Positions 1 through 5,677 of a stretch of 6,862 nt of DNA are shown in pieces (within the stretch, counting starts at the first letter, position 1; each line of letters begins with the position of its first letter). The stretch spans positions 1 through 6,862 of the forward strand of contig SFQZ01000117.1 in NCBI GenBank assembly GCA_004562915.1, written 5' to 3'. The position numbers were made by a program, and so were the translations under genes. Source of the stretch: a bacterium. Its GTDB lineage: Bacteria; Bacillota_A; Clostridia; Lachnospirales; Lachnospiraceae. The notes under the pieces are model-generated. The model was not told where the DNA came from. It searched no databases and worked only from the letters and a program-made list of their open reading frames with translations.

Positions 1-276
1 GCTTACTTTTGTGAAGAACGGGATATTGGTAATCCTGAAATTCTTTGTGAAATTGCAAAAGAATCCGGACTTGATGTGGATTCGTTTCGAAAATCTCTTG
101 AAGACGGAACCTACACCGCATTGCAGAAGAATCTGGTTGCTTATGCCCGAGATGAACTTCATGTACAGTCCGTACCTACCATTTTTTTAGGAAATACAAT
201 GATAGAAATCACCGAATATACAAAAGAGGCATTTGAAGAAATAATTCATCATGCTTTAAAGGAAGACTGCAAATGA
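1..276 (+). CDS. DsbA-family oxidoreductase (thioredoxin fold), C-terminal part only
   Basis: The reading frame is open from base 1 (A-Y-F-C-E-E-R-D-I-G-N...) to the TGA at 274-276, so this is the last 91 residues of a gene that starts outside the window. The segment fits the end of DsbA/FrnE-like proteins: a helical insertion (roughly residues 1-50 of the fragment), then V-P-T-I-F-L-G, the cis-proline loop before a thioredoxin-fold strand, then a short strand and a terminal helix. Family members are thiol-disulfide oxidoreductases or related isomerases. The CxxC active site, if there is one, lies upstream and cannot be seen. A GTG at 76 could be mistaken for a start, but the homologous-looking sequence continues upstream of it. 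The stop overlaps the rlmH start (ATGA, 273-276), which points to translational coupling. The family is fairly sure; the precise substrate is unknown. Confidence 0.8.
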   Translation, partial: AYFCEERDIGNPEILCEIAKESGLDVDSFRKSLEDGTYTALQKNLVAYARDELHVQSVPTIFLGNTMIEITEYTKEAFEEIIHHALKEDCK

Positions 277-752
277 AAATTACAATCATAACAGTCGGAA
301 AAATCAAAGAAAAATATCTTCGTGATGCCATAGCGGAATATTCCAAAAGACTGAATAAATATTGCAAACTGGATATTCTGGAAGTAGCTGATGAAAAGAC
401 ACCGGATCATGCCAGTGCGATTGTAGAAGAACAGATTCGTAATAAAGAAGGGGAACGAATATTAAAACTCCTTAAAGATGATGCTTACGTAATTACACTG
501 GAAATCGGAGGAAAAATGCTTGATTCTGTAGAATTTTCCCAAAAATTGGAGCAGCTGGGAATTCAGGGAAAAAGCCATATCATTTTTGTAATTGGGGGCT
601 CCATCGGTTTGGGGAATGAAATACTAAAACGTTCAGATTTTGCCATTAGTTTTTCAAAAATGACATTTCCTCACCAACTGATGCGTGTGATTTTGCTGGA
701 ACAAATTTACCGGAGCTATCGCATTATGAATCATGAACCTTATCACAAATAA
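273..752 (+). CDS. rlmH: RlmH, 23S rRNA (pseudouridine1915-N3)-methyltransferase
   Basis: The product has 159 residues, the normal length for the RlmH (YbeA/SPOUT) family. RlmH uses S-adenosylmethionine to methylate N3 of pseudouridine 1915 in helix 69 of 23S rRNA, acting on assembled 70S ribosomes in the cytoplasm. The N-terminus M-K-I-T-I-I-T-V-G-K-I-K is typical. The SPOUT knot loop is visible as F-V-I-G-G-S-I-G-L-G (residues 105-114). The conserved C-terminal tail runs from M-T-F-P-H-Q-L near residue 130 to the end (Y-R-I-M-N-H-E-P-Y-H-K), so the gene is complete. The ATG overlaps the stop of the upstream DsbA-family gene, so it is probably translated by coupling. The TAA at 750-752 is followed 26 bp later by the DegV gene. 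No frameshift or missing motif is seen. Confidence 0.96.
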   Translation: MKITIITVGKIKEKYLRDAIAEYSKRLNKYCKLDILEVADEKTPDHASAIVEEQIRNKEGERILKLLKDDAYVITLEIGGKMLDSVEFSQKLEQLGIQGKSHIIFVIGGSIGLGNEILKRSDFAISFSKMTFPHQLMRVILLEQIYRSYRIMNHEPYHK

Positions 753-778
753 TACCATAAAGAAAGGAAGTAATACAA

Positions 779-1663
779 TTGGTAAAAATCATTTCTGACA
801 GTACCTGTGACTTGTCTGAAGAATTACTTAAAAAATATGATATATCTATTCTGCCTCTTCATATTCTCCTCGGTGAAAGAGAATGCGAAGATGGGTATGA
901 TATTACACCGGATGAGATTTATCGTTGGTCTGACGAGAACAAAACAACACCTAAGACTTCTGCGCCATCATTAGATAAAGCAATAGATTTATTTCGCCCC
1001 TATGTGGAGACCGGACAGGAAATTGTATGCTTTTCTATTTCAGAAGAGATGTCAACTTCGGGAAATGCTATGCGTCTTGCTTCAGAAGAACTGGGAGCCG
1101 GTGATATGGTACATGTAATAGATTCAGCAAATCTTTCTACCGGCATCGGACTTTTGGTCATTGAAGCTGCCATAATGGCGAAAGAAGGAAAAAATGCACA
1201 GGAGATTGTAATAAAGATAAATGATTTGAAACCTCTAGTTCGGGCCAGCTTCGTGGTTGATACATTGACATATCTATACCGTGGAGGCAGGTGCAGCGGT
1301 TTGGCTGCCATGGCAGGAAGCGCACTTAAACTCCACCCTCGCATTGCTGTTGAGAATGGAAAGATGCTTCCGGGGAAAAAGTATCGTGGTAAAATGGAAA
1401 AAGTTCTTATATCTTATGTAAAAGATATGGAAAATGAATTAAAAAATGCGAAACCAGACCGAATATTTATCACGCATTCGGGTTGTAAACCAGAGACAAT
1501 TGAAGAGATTAGCTCTTATCTTAACAATCTTAATATTTTCAAAGAAATCCTGATTACCAGAGCCGGCGGAGTAATTTCCAGTCACTGTGGACCAGGAACC
1601 CTGGGAGTATTATTTATCTCCGAAGGAGATAAAGCCTCCGGCGGATTGCAGAGACGTACTTGA
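779..1663 (+). CDS. DegV family fatty-acid-binding protein (FakB-like)
   Basis: The 294-residue product opens with V-K-I-I-S-D-S-T-C-D-L, the DegV signature. DegV/FakB proteins bind one fatty acid in a buried tunnel and, in characterised cases, present it to the kinase FakA to make acyl-phosphate for phospholipid synthesis. Ligand-site motifs are visible: K-T-S-A-P-S (residues 59-64), S-I-S-E-E-M-S-T-S-G (86-95), Y-L-Y-R-G-G-R (165-171) and S-S-H-C-G-P-G-T-L-G (267-276), with H269 matching the conserved histidine of the family. The start is a TTG at 779, supported by AAAGGAAG ending 8 nt upstream; no nearby ATG gives a full domain. About 15 residues after G-V-L-F form a polar tail ending Q-R-R-T, slightly longer than usual. 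No FakA gene is in the window. The partner and fatty-acid preference are unknown. Confidence 0.93.
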   Translation: MVKIISDSTCDLSEELLKKYDISILPLHILLGERECEDGYDITPDEIYRWSDENKTTPKTSAPSLDKAIDLFRPYVETGQEIVCFSISEEMSTSGNAMRLASEELGAGDMVHVIDSANLSTGIGLLVIEAAIMAKEGKNAQEIVIKINDLKPLVRASFVVDTLTYLYRGGRCSGLAAMAGSALKLHPRIAVENGKMLPGKKYRGKMEKVLISYVKDMENELKNAKPDRIFITHSGCKPETIEEISSYLNNLNIFKEILITRAGGVISSHCGPGTLGVLFISEGDKASGGLQRRT

Positions 1664-1688
1664 ATTTTATGACAGAAAAATGTTTTGG

Positions 1689-1717
1689 TTGTACCGATAT
1701 CTCTTTTATGCTAAACT
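1689..1717 (+). promoter_or_regulatory. Candidate promoter for the Lon-like ATPase gene
   Basis: TTGTAC (1689-1694) is separated by 17 bp from TAAACT (1712-1717). TG at 1709-1710 makes this an extended -10 (TGnTAAACT). The -35 box is weak (TTG only). It sits in the 89-bp gap after the DegV gene and would give a leader of about 30 nt. No convincing terminator separates the DegV gene from it, so read-through from upstream is also possible. Confidence 0.45.
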
Positions 1718-1752
1718 GTTAAAGAATTTTTATTACGACAGGGGGATAATTT

Positions 1753-3237
1753 ATGCCAGTATTTGATTTTAAGAATTCACCGGAAGAAACAAAAGTTTCC
1801 GAGTGTACTTATACTGTATTTCGTACCAACGAATCTGAAACTTCTCCGGAACACCCTATTCTTGTGCTGGATAACAGCAGCAAAAAACTAAAACATCATT
1901 CGGAAGGTGTATTCACGAACCCGATCAAGAAAACTGCTTTTGAATTCAAGACAGATAGCGGAATTGTCAGTGCGGATATTCTTCAAATAGATGCCCGTTT
2001 TGTAAGTCTTTTAAAATGGCTTGGAGAAAATCATATCAATGTATGCCTATCCGGAGCCGACAGGGAGGATGGATATGCTGTATACAAAATTCGTGAGATT
2101 GCTTTTGGCGGCGGCGGAAAACTCTCGGCAGAGGATGGATTTCTCCAATTTATGATTGAACGACTCCTTTCCAGTGACGCCCCTTCAGAAGAAGTAGAAG
2201 ATGAAGACGAAGAAGAAACCGGTGACAGCATGAAGCTCACCAGTATCCAAAGCATCACAGATTTCATGAACTGTGCCGGTCGGACACTTCCGGATAATAT
2301 CCGTCTCTGGGCAAGAAGGAATCTGGCCGTGGCACGCTCTCATGAAGTTTCTCAGGAGGAACGTCGTCATGCCCAGCGCGCTCTTTCTATTATGATGAAC
2401 ATTCAGTGGAAGAGCAATTATTTTGAAACGATTGATATAGAGGAAGCCAGAAGAATTCTTGATGAAGAACTCTATGGGATGGAACGGGTAAAGCAGCGTA
2501 TTATGGAGACCATCATACAGATTAATCGAACCCATACACTGCCGTCTTACGGTATTTTGCTGATCGGGCCGGCAGGAACCGGTAAATCACAGATTGCCTA
2601 TGCGGTGGCCCGCATCCTGAAACTGCCATGGACTACTCTGGATATGAGTTCCATCAACGATCCGGAACAGTTGACAGGAAGTTCCCGTATCTATGCCAAT
2701 GCCAAACCGGGTATTATCATGGAAGCATTCTCCATGGCGGGAGAGTCGAACCTGGTCTTTATTATCAACGAGCTTGATAAAGCTGCTTCCGGAAAGGGAA
2801 ACGGAAATCCTGCAGATGTACTTTTGACTTTGCTTGATAACCTGGGATTTACAGATAACTATATGGAATGTATGATTCCTACCGTCGGTGTTTATCCTAT
2901 TGCCACAGCCAATGAAAGAGAGCAGATCAGTGCTCCACTGATGTCCAGATTCGCTGTCATCGAAATTCCTGATTACACTCCGGAAGAAAAGAAAATCATC
3001 TTTTCAAACTATGTTCTTCCCAGAGTAATGAAACGAATCGGAATGAAAGAAAATGAATGCAGCCTTACGGCCGATGGACTGGAGGCTGTCATTGAAATCT
3101 ACAAAGATACCAGCGGAATCCGTGATCTGGAGCAGGCGGCAGAACATATCGCTGCCAATGCTCTGTACCAGATTGAGGTAGATCATGTGAAATCTGTATC
3201 TTTTGACAAAGACATGGTAAAAGAACTTCTTCCCTGA
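1753..3237 (+). CDS. Lon-like AAA+ ATPase without a protease domain
   Basis: The 494-residue product has three parts. Residues 1-145 are an unrecognised N-terminal region. An acidic linker follows (E146-D158, almost all E/D). From about residue 160 to the end it resembles the Lon pre-AAA helical segment and AAA+ module: I-D-I-E-E-A-R-R-I-L-D-E-E-L-Y-G-M-E-R-V-K, Walker A G-P-A-G-T-G-K-S (272-279), Walker B region V-F-I-I-N-E-L-D-K (335-343), sensor 1 A-T-A-N (N387), an arginine-finger-like S-R-F (R399) and sensor 2 G-I-R-D-L-E-Q (R457). Lon continues into a Ser-Lys protease domain; this protein stops after the ATPase lid. The Walker B aspartate, normally L-L-D-E-I-D-K, is asparagine (N339, codon AAC), while the catalytic glutamate E340 remains. 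It is probably a cytoplasmic remodelling or regulatory ATPase; its substrate is unknown. The start has GGGGG 7 nt upstream. TGA is followed directly by TAG, and the deacylase gene begins 18 bp later, so they are likely co-transcribed. Confidence 0.85.
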   Translation: MPVFDFKNSPEETKVSECTYTVFRTNESETSPEHPILVLDNSSKKLKHHSEGVFTNPIKKTAFEFKTDSGIVSADILQIDARFVSLLKWLGENHINVCLSGADREDGYAVYKIREIAFGGGGKLSAEDGFLQFMIERLLSSDAPSEEVEDEDEEETGDSMKLTSIQSITDFMNCAGRTLPDNIRLWARRNLAVARSHEVSQEERRHAQRALSIMMNIQWKSNYFETIDIEEARRILDEELYGMERVKQRIMETIIQINRTHTLPSYGILLIGPAGTGKSQIAYAVARILKLPWTTLDMSSINDPEQLTGSSRIYANAKPGIIMEAFSMAGESNLVFIINELDKAASGKGNGNPADVLLTLLDNLGFTDNYMECMIPTVGVYPIATANEREQISAPLMSRFAVIEIPDYTPEEKKIIFSNYVLPRVMKRIGMKENECSLTADGLEAVIEIYKDTSGIRDLEQAAEHIAANALYQIEVDHVKSVSFDKDMVKELLP

Positions 3238-3255
3238 TAGACTGGAGATATAGAA

Positions 3256-3816
3256 ATGGCCACGTACATTTTAGAAAAAGGACGTCCGTCATCCTCAGAA
3301 GGACGTCTGGAAAAAGAAATAAAGGTTTACGATCTGCTTGATCGTTTGCATATGGAGTATTGGAGGACAGACCATCCTGATGCGGAAGCCTATACCATGG
3401 ATGCATGCAAAGAAATTGACGGTGTATTGGAAGCAACTGTCTGCAAGAATCTGTTCCTTACAAATCGCCAGCATACACAATATTATCTGCTTATGATCCC
3501 TGGTGATAAAGTATTCAAAACAAAAGAACTTTCCAAACAGATAGGTTGTGCCAGATTGTCCTTTGGATCACCGGAAGAAATGGAAGAACTGCTGGATTGT
3601 ACCCCAGGTTCTTCCTCCGTTATGGGACTTATGAATGATACTGAGAATCGAGTCCAGCTTCTGGTAGATCAGGAAATCTTAAAGGAAGAATATCTAGGTG
3701 CTCACCCCTGTATTAATACTTCCAGTCTGAAACTACGAACATCTGAAGTATTTGGGGTATTTTTACAGGCTGTACATCACGATAAAAAAGATGTCATACT
3801 TACCGGTGAAGGGTAA
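3256..3816 (+). CDS. Prolyl-tRNA editing protein (ProXp-ala/PrdX, YbaK fold)
   Basis: This 186-residue protein matches the free-standing relatives of the bacterial ProRS insertion domain. Such proteins hydrolyse mischarged tRNA(Pro), in PrdX/ProXp-ala mainly Ala-tRNA(Pro), in the cytoplasm, and so keep proline codons accurate. Visible family features are V-Y-D-L-L-D-R-L (24-31) at the domain start, C-K-N-L-F-L with the conserved lysine (K64), P-G-D-K-V-F-K-T-K-E-L-S-K-Q-I-G (82-97), T-P-G-S-S-S-V-M-G-L-M-N-D (116-128) and H-P-C-I-N-T-S-S-L (150-158). The H-P/N-T pattern favours ProXp-ala/PrdX over the Cys-tRNA(Pro) deacylase YbaK, but substrate choice cannot be proved here. About 20 extra residues precede the domain. 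GGAGA lies 7 nt before the ATG. It follows the Lon-like ATPase by 18 bp and ends in a strong terminator, so it is the last gene of its transcript. Confidence 0.9.
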   Translation: MATYILEKGRPSSSEGRLEKEIKVYDLLDRLHMEYWRTDHPDAEAYTMDACKEIDGVLEATVCKNLFLTNRQHTQYYLLMIPGDKVFKTKELSKQIGCARLSFGSPEEMEELLDCTPGSSSVMGLMNDTENRVQLLVDQEILKEEYLGAHPCINTSSLKLRTSEVFGVFLQAVHHDKKDVILTGEG

Positions 3817-3819
3817 GCC

Positions 3820-3848
3820 AGGACAGGGGACAGACCCCTGTCCTTTTT
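3820..3848 (+). terminator. Rho-independent terminator after the prolyl-tRNA deacylase gene
   Basis: A perfect 10-bp stem, AGGACAGGGG (3820-3829) with CCCCTGTCCT (3835-3844), closes a 5-nt loop ACAGA and runs into five T residues (3844-3848). The stem is GC-rich and starts 4 bp after the stop codon. Confidence 0.92.
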
Positions 3849-3880
3849 CATTTATGTTCACAGATTTTTCATATTTTTTG

Positions 3881-3907
3881 TTAGCACTCGCACTTGACGA
3901 GTGATAA
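3881..3907 (+). promoter_or_regulatory. CIRCE operator (HrcA binding site)
   Basis: TTAGCACTC (3881-3889), a 9-nt spacer, then GAGTGATAA (3899-3907). The CIRCE consensus is TTAGCACTC-N9-GAGTGCTAA, so this matches 17 of 18 arm positions with the exact spacer; the single difference is A for C at 3904. HrcA is the heat-inducible repressor of class I heat-shock genes (groESL, dnaK operons) in Gram-positive bacteria. Here the operator covers the -35 region of the hsp20 promoter, so binding would block RNA polymerase. Confidence 0.93.
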
Positions 3908-3922
3908 TTTATGTGTTATATT
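3894..3922 (+). promoter_or_regulatory. Sigma-A type promoter of hsp20, overlapping CIRCE
   Basis: TTGACG (3894-3899) is followed by 17 bp and TATATT (3917-3922). The -35 box is 5 of 6 and the -10 box 5 of 6 matches to consensus. The -35 box lies across the CIRCE spacer and right arm, and T-rich DNA lies just upstream (3844-3880). Transcription would start near 3929, giving a leader of about 90 nt before the hsp20 start. Confidence 0.88.
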
Positions 3923-4018
3923 ACAACTAGAACAAAGGAAACAATAGAAATCCTGAGTTTTGTAGAAAATGAAAACAAGCGGTCTGAACACCGTATGATA
4001 TGAATGGAGGAATGTTTT

Positions 4019-4456
4019 ATGTTAATGCCTAGTATTTTTGGAGAAAGTTTAGTTGATGAATTTTTTGATGATTTTGCACGTCCGGCAAGAAACGCAGCAA
4101 GATACACTACTAATTCCACTTCTTTGATGAATACAGATGTGAAGGAAACGAAGACAGGCTATGAACTTGATATTGATTTGCCGGGTTATAAGAAAGAAGA
4201 TGTAAAGGCAGAACTGAAAAAAGGTTATCTGACAATCAGTGCTTCTACCAACAGTTCAAAAGAAGATAAAGGAGAAAAATATATTCGCAGAGAAAGATTT
4301 TGCGGTTCCTGCAGCAGAAGCTTCTATGTTGGTGAAGATATTGAACAGTCAGATATCAAGGCAAAATTCGAAGACGGTATTCTGAAAGTATTCGTACCGA
4401 AGAAAGAGCAGCAGCCTGTCGTTGAAAAAAATAATTATATTACCATCGAAGGCTAA
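4019..4456 (+). CDS. hsp20: Hsp20/alpha-crystallin small heat-shock protein
   Basis: The product is 145 residues, normal for a bacterial Hsp20. These ATP-independent cytoplasmic holdases form oligomers that bind unfolding proteins until DnaK/DnaJ or ClpB can act. The short N-terminal arm (1-35) holds F-F-D-D-F. The alpha-crystallin domain runs from about 37 to 130, with Y-E-L-D-I-D-L-P-G-Y-K-K-E-D-V (48-62) and the signature A-K-F-E-D-G-I-L-K-V-F-V-P (115-127). The tail carries an I-x-I anchor (I141-T-I143). I chose ATG 4019 because GGAGG (4006-4010) ends 8 nt before it; an in-frame ATG at 4004 overlaps that site and would add only M-E-E-C-F. An unusual C95-G-S-C98 lies in the domain. CIRCE and a strong promoter upstream indicate heat-shock control by HrcA. 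A terminator follows, then a J-domain gene. Confidence 0.95.
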   Translation: MLMPSIFGESLVDEFFDDFARPARNAARYTTNSTSLMNTDVKETKTGYELDIDLPGYKKEDVKAELKKGYLTISASTNSSKEDKGEKYIRRERFCGSCSRSFYVGEDIEQSDIKAKFEDGILKVFVPKKEQQPVVEKNNYITIEG

Positions 4457-4461
4457 TGAAT

Positions 4462-4500
4462 AAACGGGAATGTTCTGACATGGCAGATATTCCCGTTTTT
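4462..4500 (+). terminator. Rho-independent terminator after hsp20
   Basis: AAACGGGAAT (4462-4471) pairs perfectly with ATTCCCGTTT (4489-4498) and the stem ends in five T residues (4496-4500). The 17-nt loop can fold further (TCTG 4474-4477 with CAGA 4484-4487). It begins just after the hsp20 stop and may be partial, letting some transcripts continue into the J-protein gene. Confidence 0.85.
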
Positions 4501-4534
4501 AATATATAAAAGAAAGCTATTCAGAGCTATGGAC

Positions 4535-4608
4535 CTTAATATAATGATGCTTACGGATTTCTTCGCGTTTCACGCTCCCGAAATCCTGCACCATATCATT
4601 AAATTAAG
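4535..4608 (+). promoter_or_regulatory. Nested inverted repeat in the dnaJ leader
   Basis: Four complementary arm pairs nest around one centre: CTTAAT (4535-4540) with ATTAAG (4603-4608), AATGAT (4543-4548) with ATCATT (4595-4600), GGATTTC (4555-4561) with GAAATCC (4580-4586), and GCGT (4565-4568) with ACGC (4572-4575). There is no T run after it, so it is not an ordinary terminator. Its base ends 8 nt before the GGAGG of the J-protein gene. It may be an mRNA leader structure or a protein-binding site; its role is inferred only. Confidence 0.5.
4540..4545 (+). promoter_or_regulatory. Possible -10 box of a separate dnaJ promoter
   Basis: A perfect TATAAT lies 90 bp before the J-protein start, after the hsp20 terminator. 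No good -35 box is at the right distance (CTATTC at 17 bp, TATTCA at 16 bp), so the promoter is weak, activator-dependent or chance. A start near 4552 would place the GGATTTC/GAAATCC hairpin at the very 5' end of the mRNA. Confidence 0.3.
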
Positions 4609-4629
4609 CTATGAATGGAGGTGGTTGGC

Positions 4630-5595
4630 ATGGCTAAGAAAGATTTCTATGAGGTTCTTGGCATTTCCAAAGGAGCTGACGGAAAAGAAATAAAACATGC
4701 ATATCGCAAACTGGCAAAAAAATATCATCCCGATACGAACCCCGGGGATCAATATGCGGAACAGCAGTTCAAAGAAGTAACGGAAGCCTATAATGTGCTG
4801 AGTGATCCTGAAAAGAAAAAATTATATGATCAGTATGGCTTCGCCGCATTTGATGAAAATATGGGAACAGGTGGCTATCAAGATACTCATGGTTACGGAA
4901 ATTGGTCCGGCGGATTTGACTTTGGAAATAATGGTCATTATCAGGAGTATCATTATGAAGGCAACAGTATGAATGATATTTTTGACGATCTGTTCGGCAA
5001 TGCGTTCCACAGTTCCTATGGCAGAGGTTTTCAACATGGTTTTGGGCATAATACAGAGAACGATTATCGTAAAGGTCGTAATATAGAATCAGATATTACC
5101 ATCTCTTTTGACGAAGCGGTTTATGGATGTGATAAAATTATTCGTTTCAATGAGAATTCCAGTCAGCCGTTAAAAGTGCATATTCCTGCAGGAATTGACG
5201 AAGGTCAAAGTGTTCGCTTGAAGGGTAAAGGGTATCCCGGAATCAACGGTATGTCTGCAGGAGATTTGCTGTTGAAAATCCATATCACGAAAAAGCAGGG
5301 AATTACGCGGAAAGGACTTGACGTATACACAACTGAGAATATTCCTTATACAACTGCCGTATTGGGTGGCGAAGCTATTTTCCATACTCTGTATGGCTCT
5401 GTTAAATGTAAAATTGCTCCGGGTACACAGTCCGGCAGTAAGATCCGTCTGAAAAATAAAGGAATCACATCCATGAAAAACTCATCGATTCATGGAGATG
5501 CCTATGTGACAGTTCAGATCCAAGTGCCGAAAACAGTATCAGCTGCAGAAAAAGCAAAGCTTCAGGAATTAGAACAGCTTCGGAAAATCAGCTGA
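4630..5595 (+). CDS. Class II DnaJ/CbpA-like J-domain co-chaperone
   Basis: The 321-residue product is a J-protein that delivers clients to DnaK and stimulates its ATPase in the cytoplasm. The J domain spans residues 4-72, with the essential H33-P-D35 loop and the flanking helices (A-Y-R-K-L-A-K-K-Y; Y-N-V-L-S-D-P-E-K-K). A G/F-type linker rich in Gly, His, Tyr and Phe covers about 78-142. Two client-binding beta domains follow from about 150, marked by G-R-N-I-E-S-D-I-T-I-S-F-D-E-A-V-Y-G and by I-P-A-G-I-D-E-G-Q. The four CxxCxGxG zinc repeats of canonical DnaJ are absent, which makes it class II like CbpA. ATG 4630 is chosen because GGAGG (4617-4621) ends 8 nt before it; an in-frame ATG at 4615 overlaps that site. 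It follows hsp20, and shares its ribosome-site block, so it probably joins the same stress response. A canonical dnaJ is expected elsewhere in the genome. Confidence 0.93.
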   Translation: MAKKDFYEVLGISKGADGKEIKHAYRKLAKKYHPDTNPGDQYAEQQFKEVTEAYNVLSDPEKKKLYDQYGFAAFDENMGTGGYQDTHGYGNWSGGFDFGNNGHYQEYHYEGNSMNDIFDDLFGNAFHSSYGRGFQHGFGHNTENDYRKGRNIESDITISFDEAVYGCDKIIRFNENSSQPLKVHIPAGIDEGQSVRLKGKGYPGINGMSAGDLLLKIHITKKQGITRKGLDVYTTENIPYTTAVLGGEAIFHTLYGSVKCKIAPGTQSGSKIRLKNKGITSMKNSSIHGDAYVTVQIQVPKTVSAAEKAKLQELEQLRKIS

Positions 5596-5616
5596 TAAAA
5601 AATGTTTTTGCGGTCT

Positions 5617-5663
5617 CAAAAGGTCAGTCACTGGCATACAAGCATGCCGCAACTGACCTTTTG
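5617..5663. terminator. Bidirectional terminator between convergent genes
   Basis: CAAAAGGTCAGT (5617-5628) pairs perfectly with ACTGACCTTTTG (5652-5663), and an inner stem GGCAT (5633-5637) with ATGCC (5644-5648) closes the loop. T-rich sequence leaves the stem on both strands: CTTTTGTCCCTTG on +, and the complement of the A-runs at 5596-5602 and 5618-5621 on -. It lies between the stop of the J-protein gene and the stop of the convergent membrane-protein gene, so it likely serves both. Confidence 0.8.
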
Positions 5664-5677
5664 TCCCTTGTCTCATA

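Noticed and set aside
76..276. A 66-residue gene starting at GTG 76
   Set aside because: The frame is open to base 1 and the upstream residues continue the DsbA-family sequence, so this is an internal codon of a truncated gene.
1000..1344. Antisense ORF inside the DegV gene
   Set aside because: It lies wholly within a clear DegV coding sequence and its translation resembles no protein family.
2031..2267. Serine-rich antisense ORF
   Set aside because: It is the complement of the acidic GAA/GAC linker in the ATPase gene and has no ribosome site or family features.
1753..3237. Canonical ATP-dependent Lon protease
   Set aside because: There is no protease domain, the N-terminal region does not resemble Lon, and the Walker B aspartate is missing.
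3969..3998. A 9-codon leader peptide in the hsp20 5' region
   Set aside because: There is no Shine-Dalgarno sequence before the ATG and no codon pattern suggesting attenuation.
3911..4003. A 30-codon leader ORF before hsp20
   Set aside because: Its ATG lies upstream of the -10 box, so it would not be on the hsp20 transcript, and it has no ribosome site.
4004..4018. Upstream ATG as the hsp20 start
   Set aside because: It overlaps the GGAGG that serves ATG 4019, has no ribosome site of its own, and adds residues not seen in the family.
3929..4018. RNA thermometer in the hsp20 leader
   Set aside because: Only a 4-bp TCCT (3951-3954) to AGGA (4008-4011) pairing and a small CGGT/ACCG hairpin (3980-3993) were found; CIRCE already explains heat control.
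4615..4629. Upstream ATG as the J-protein start
   Set aside because: It overlaps the GGAGG that serves ATG 4630; M-A-K-K-D-F-Y is the typical J-protein N-terminus.
4630..5595. Canonical class I DnaJ
   Set aside because: None of the four CxxCxGxG zinc-binding repeats is present between the J domain and the C-terminal domains.
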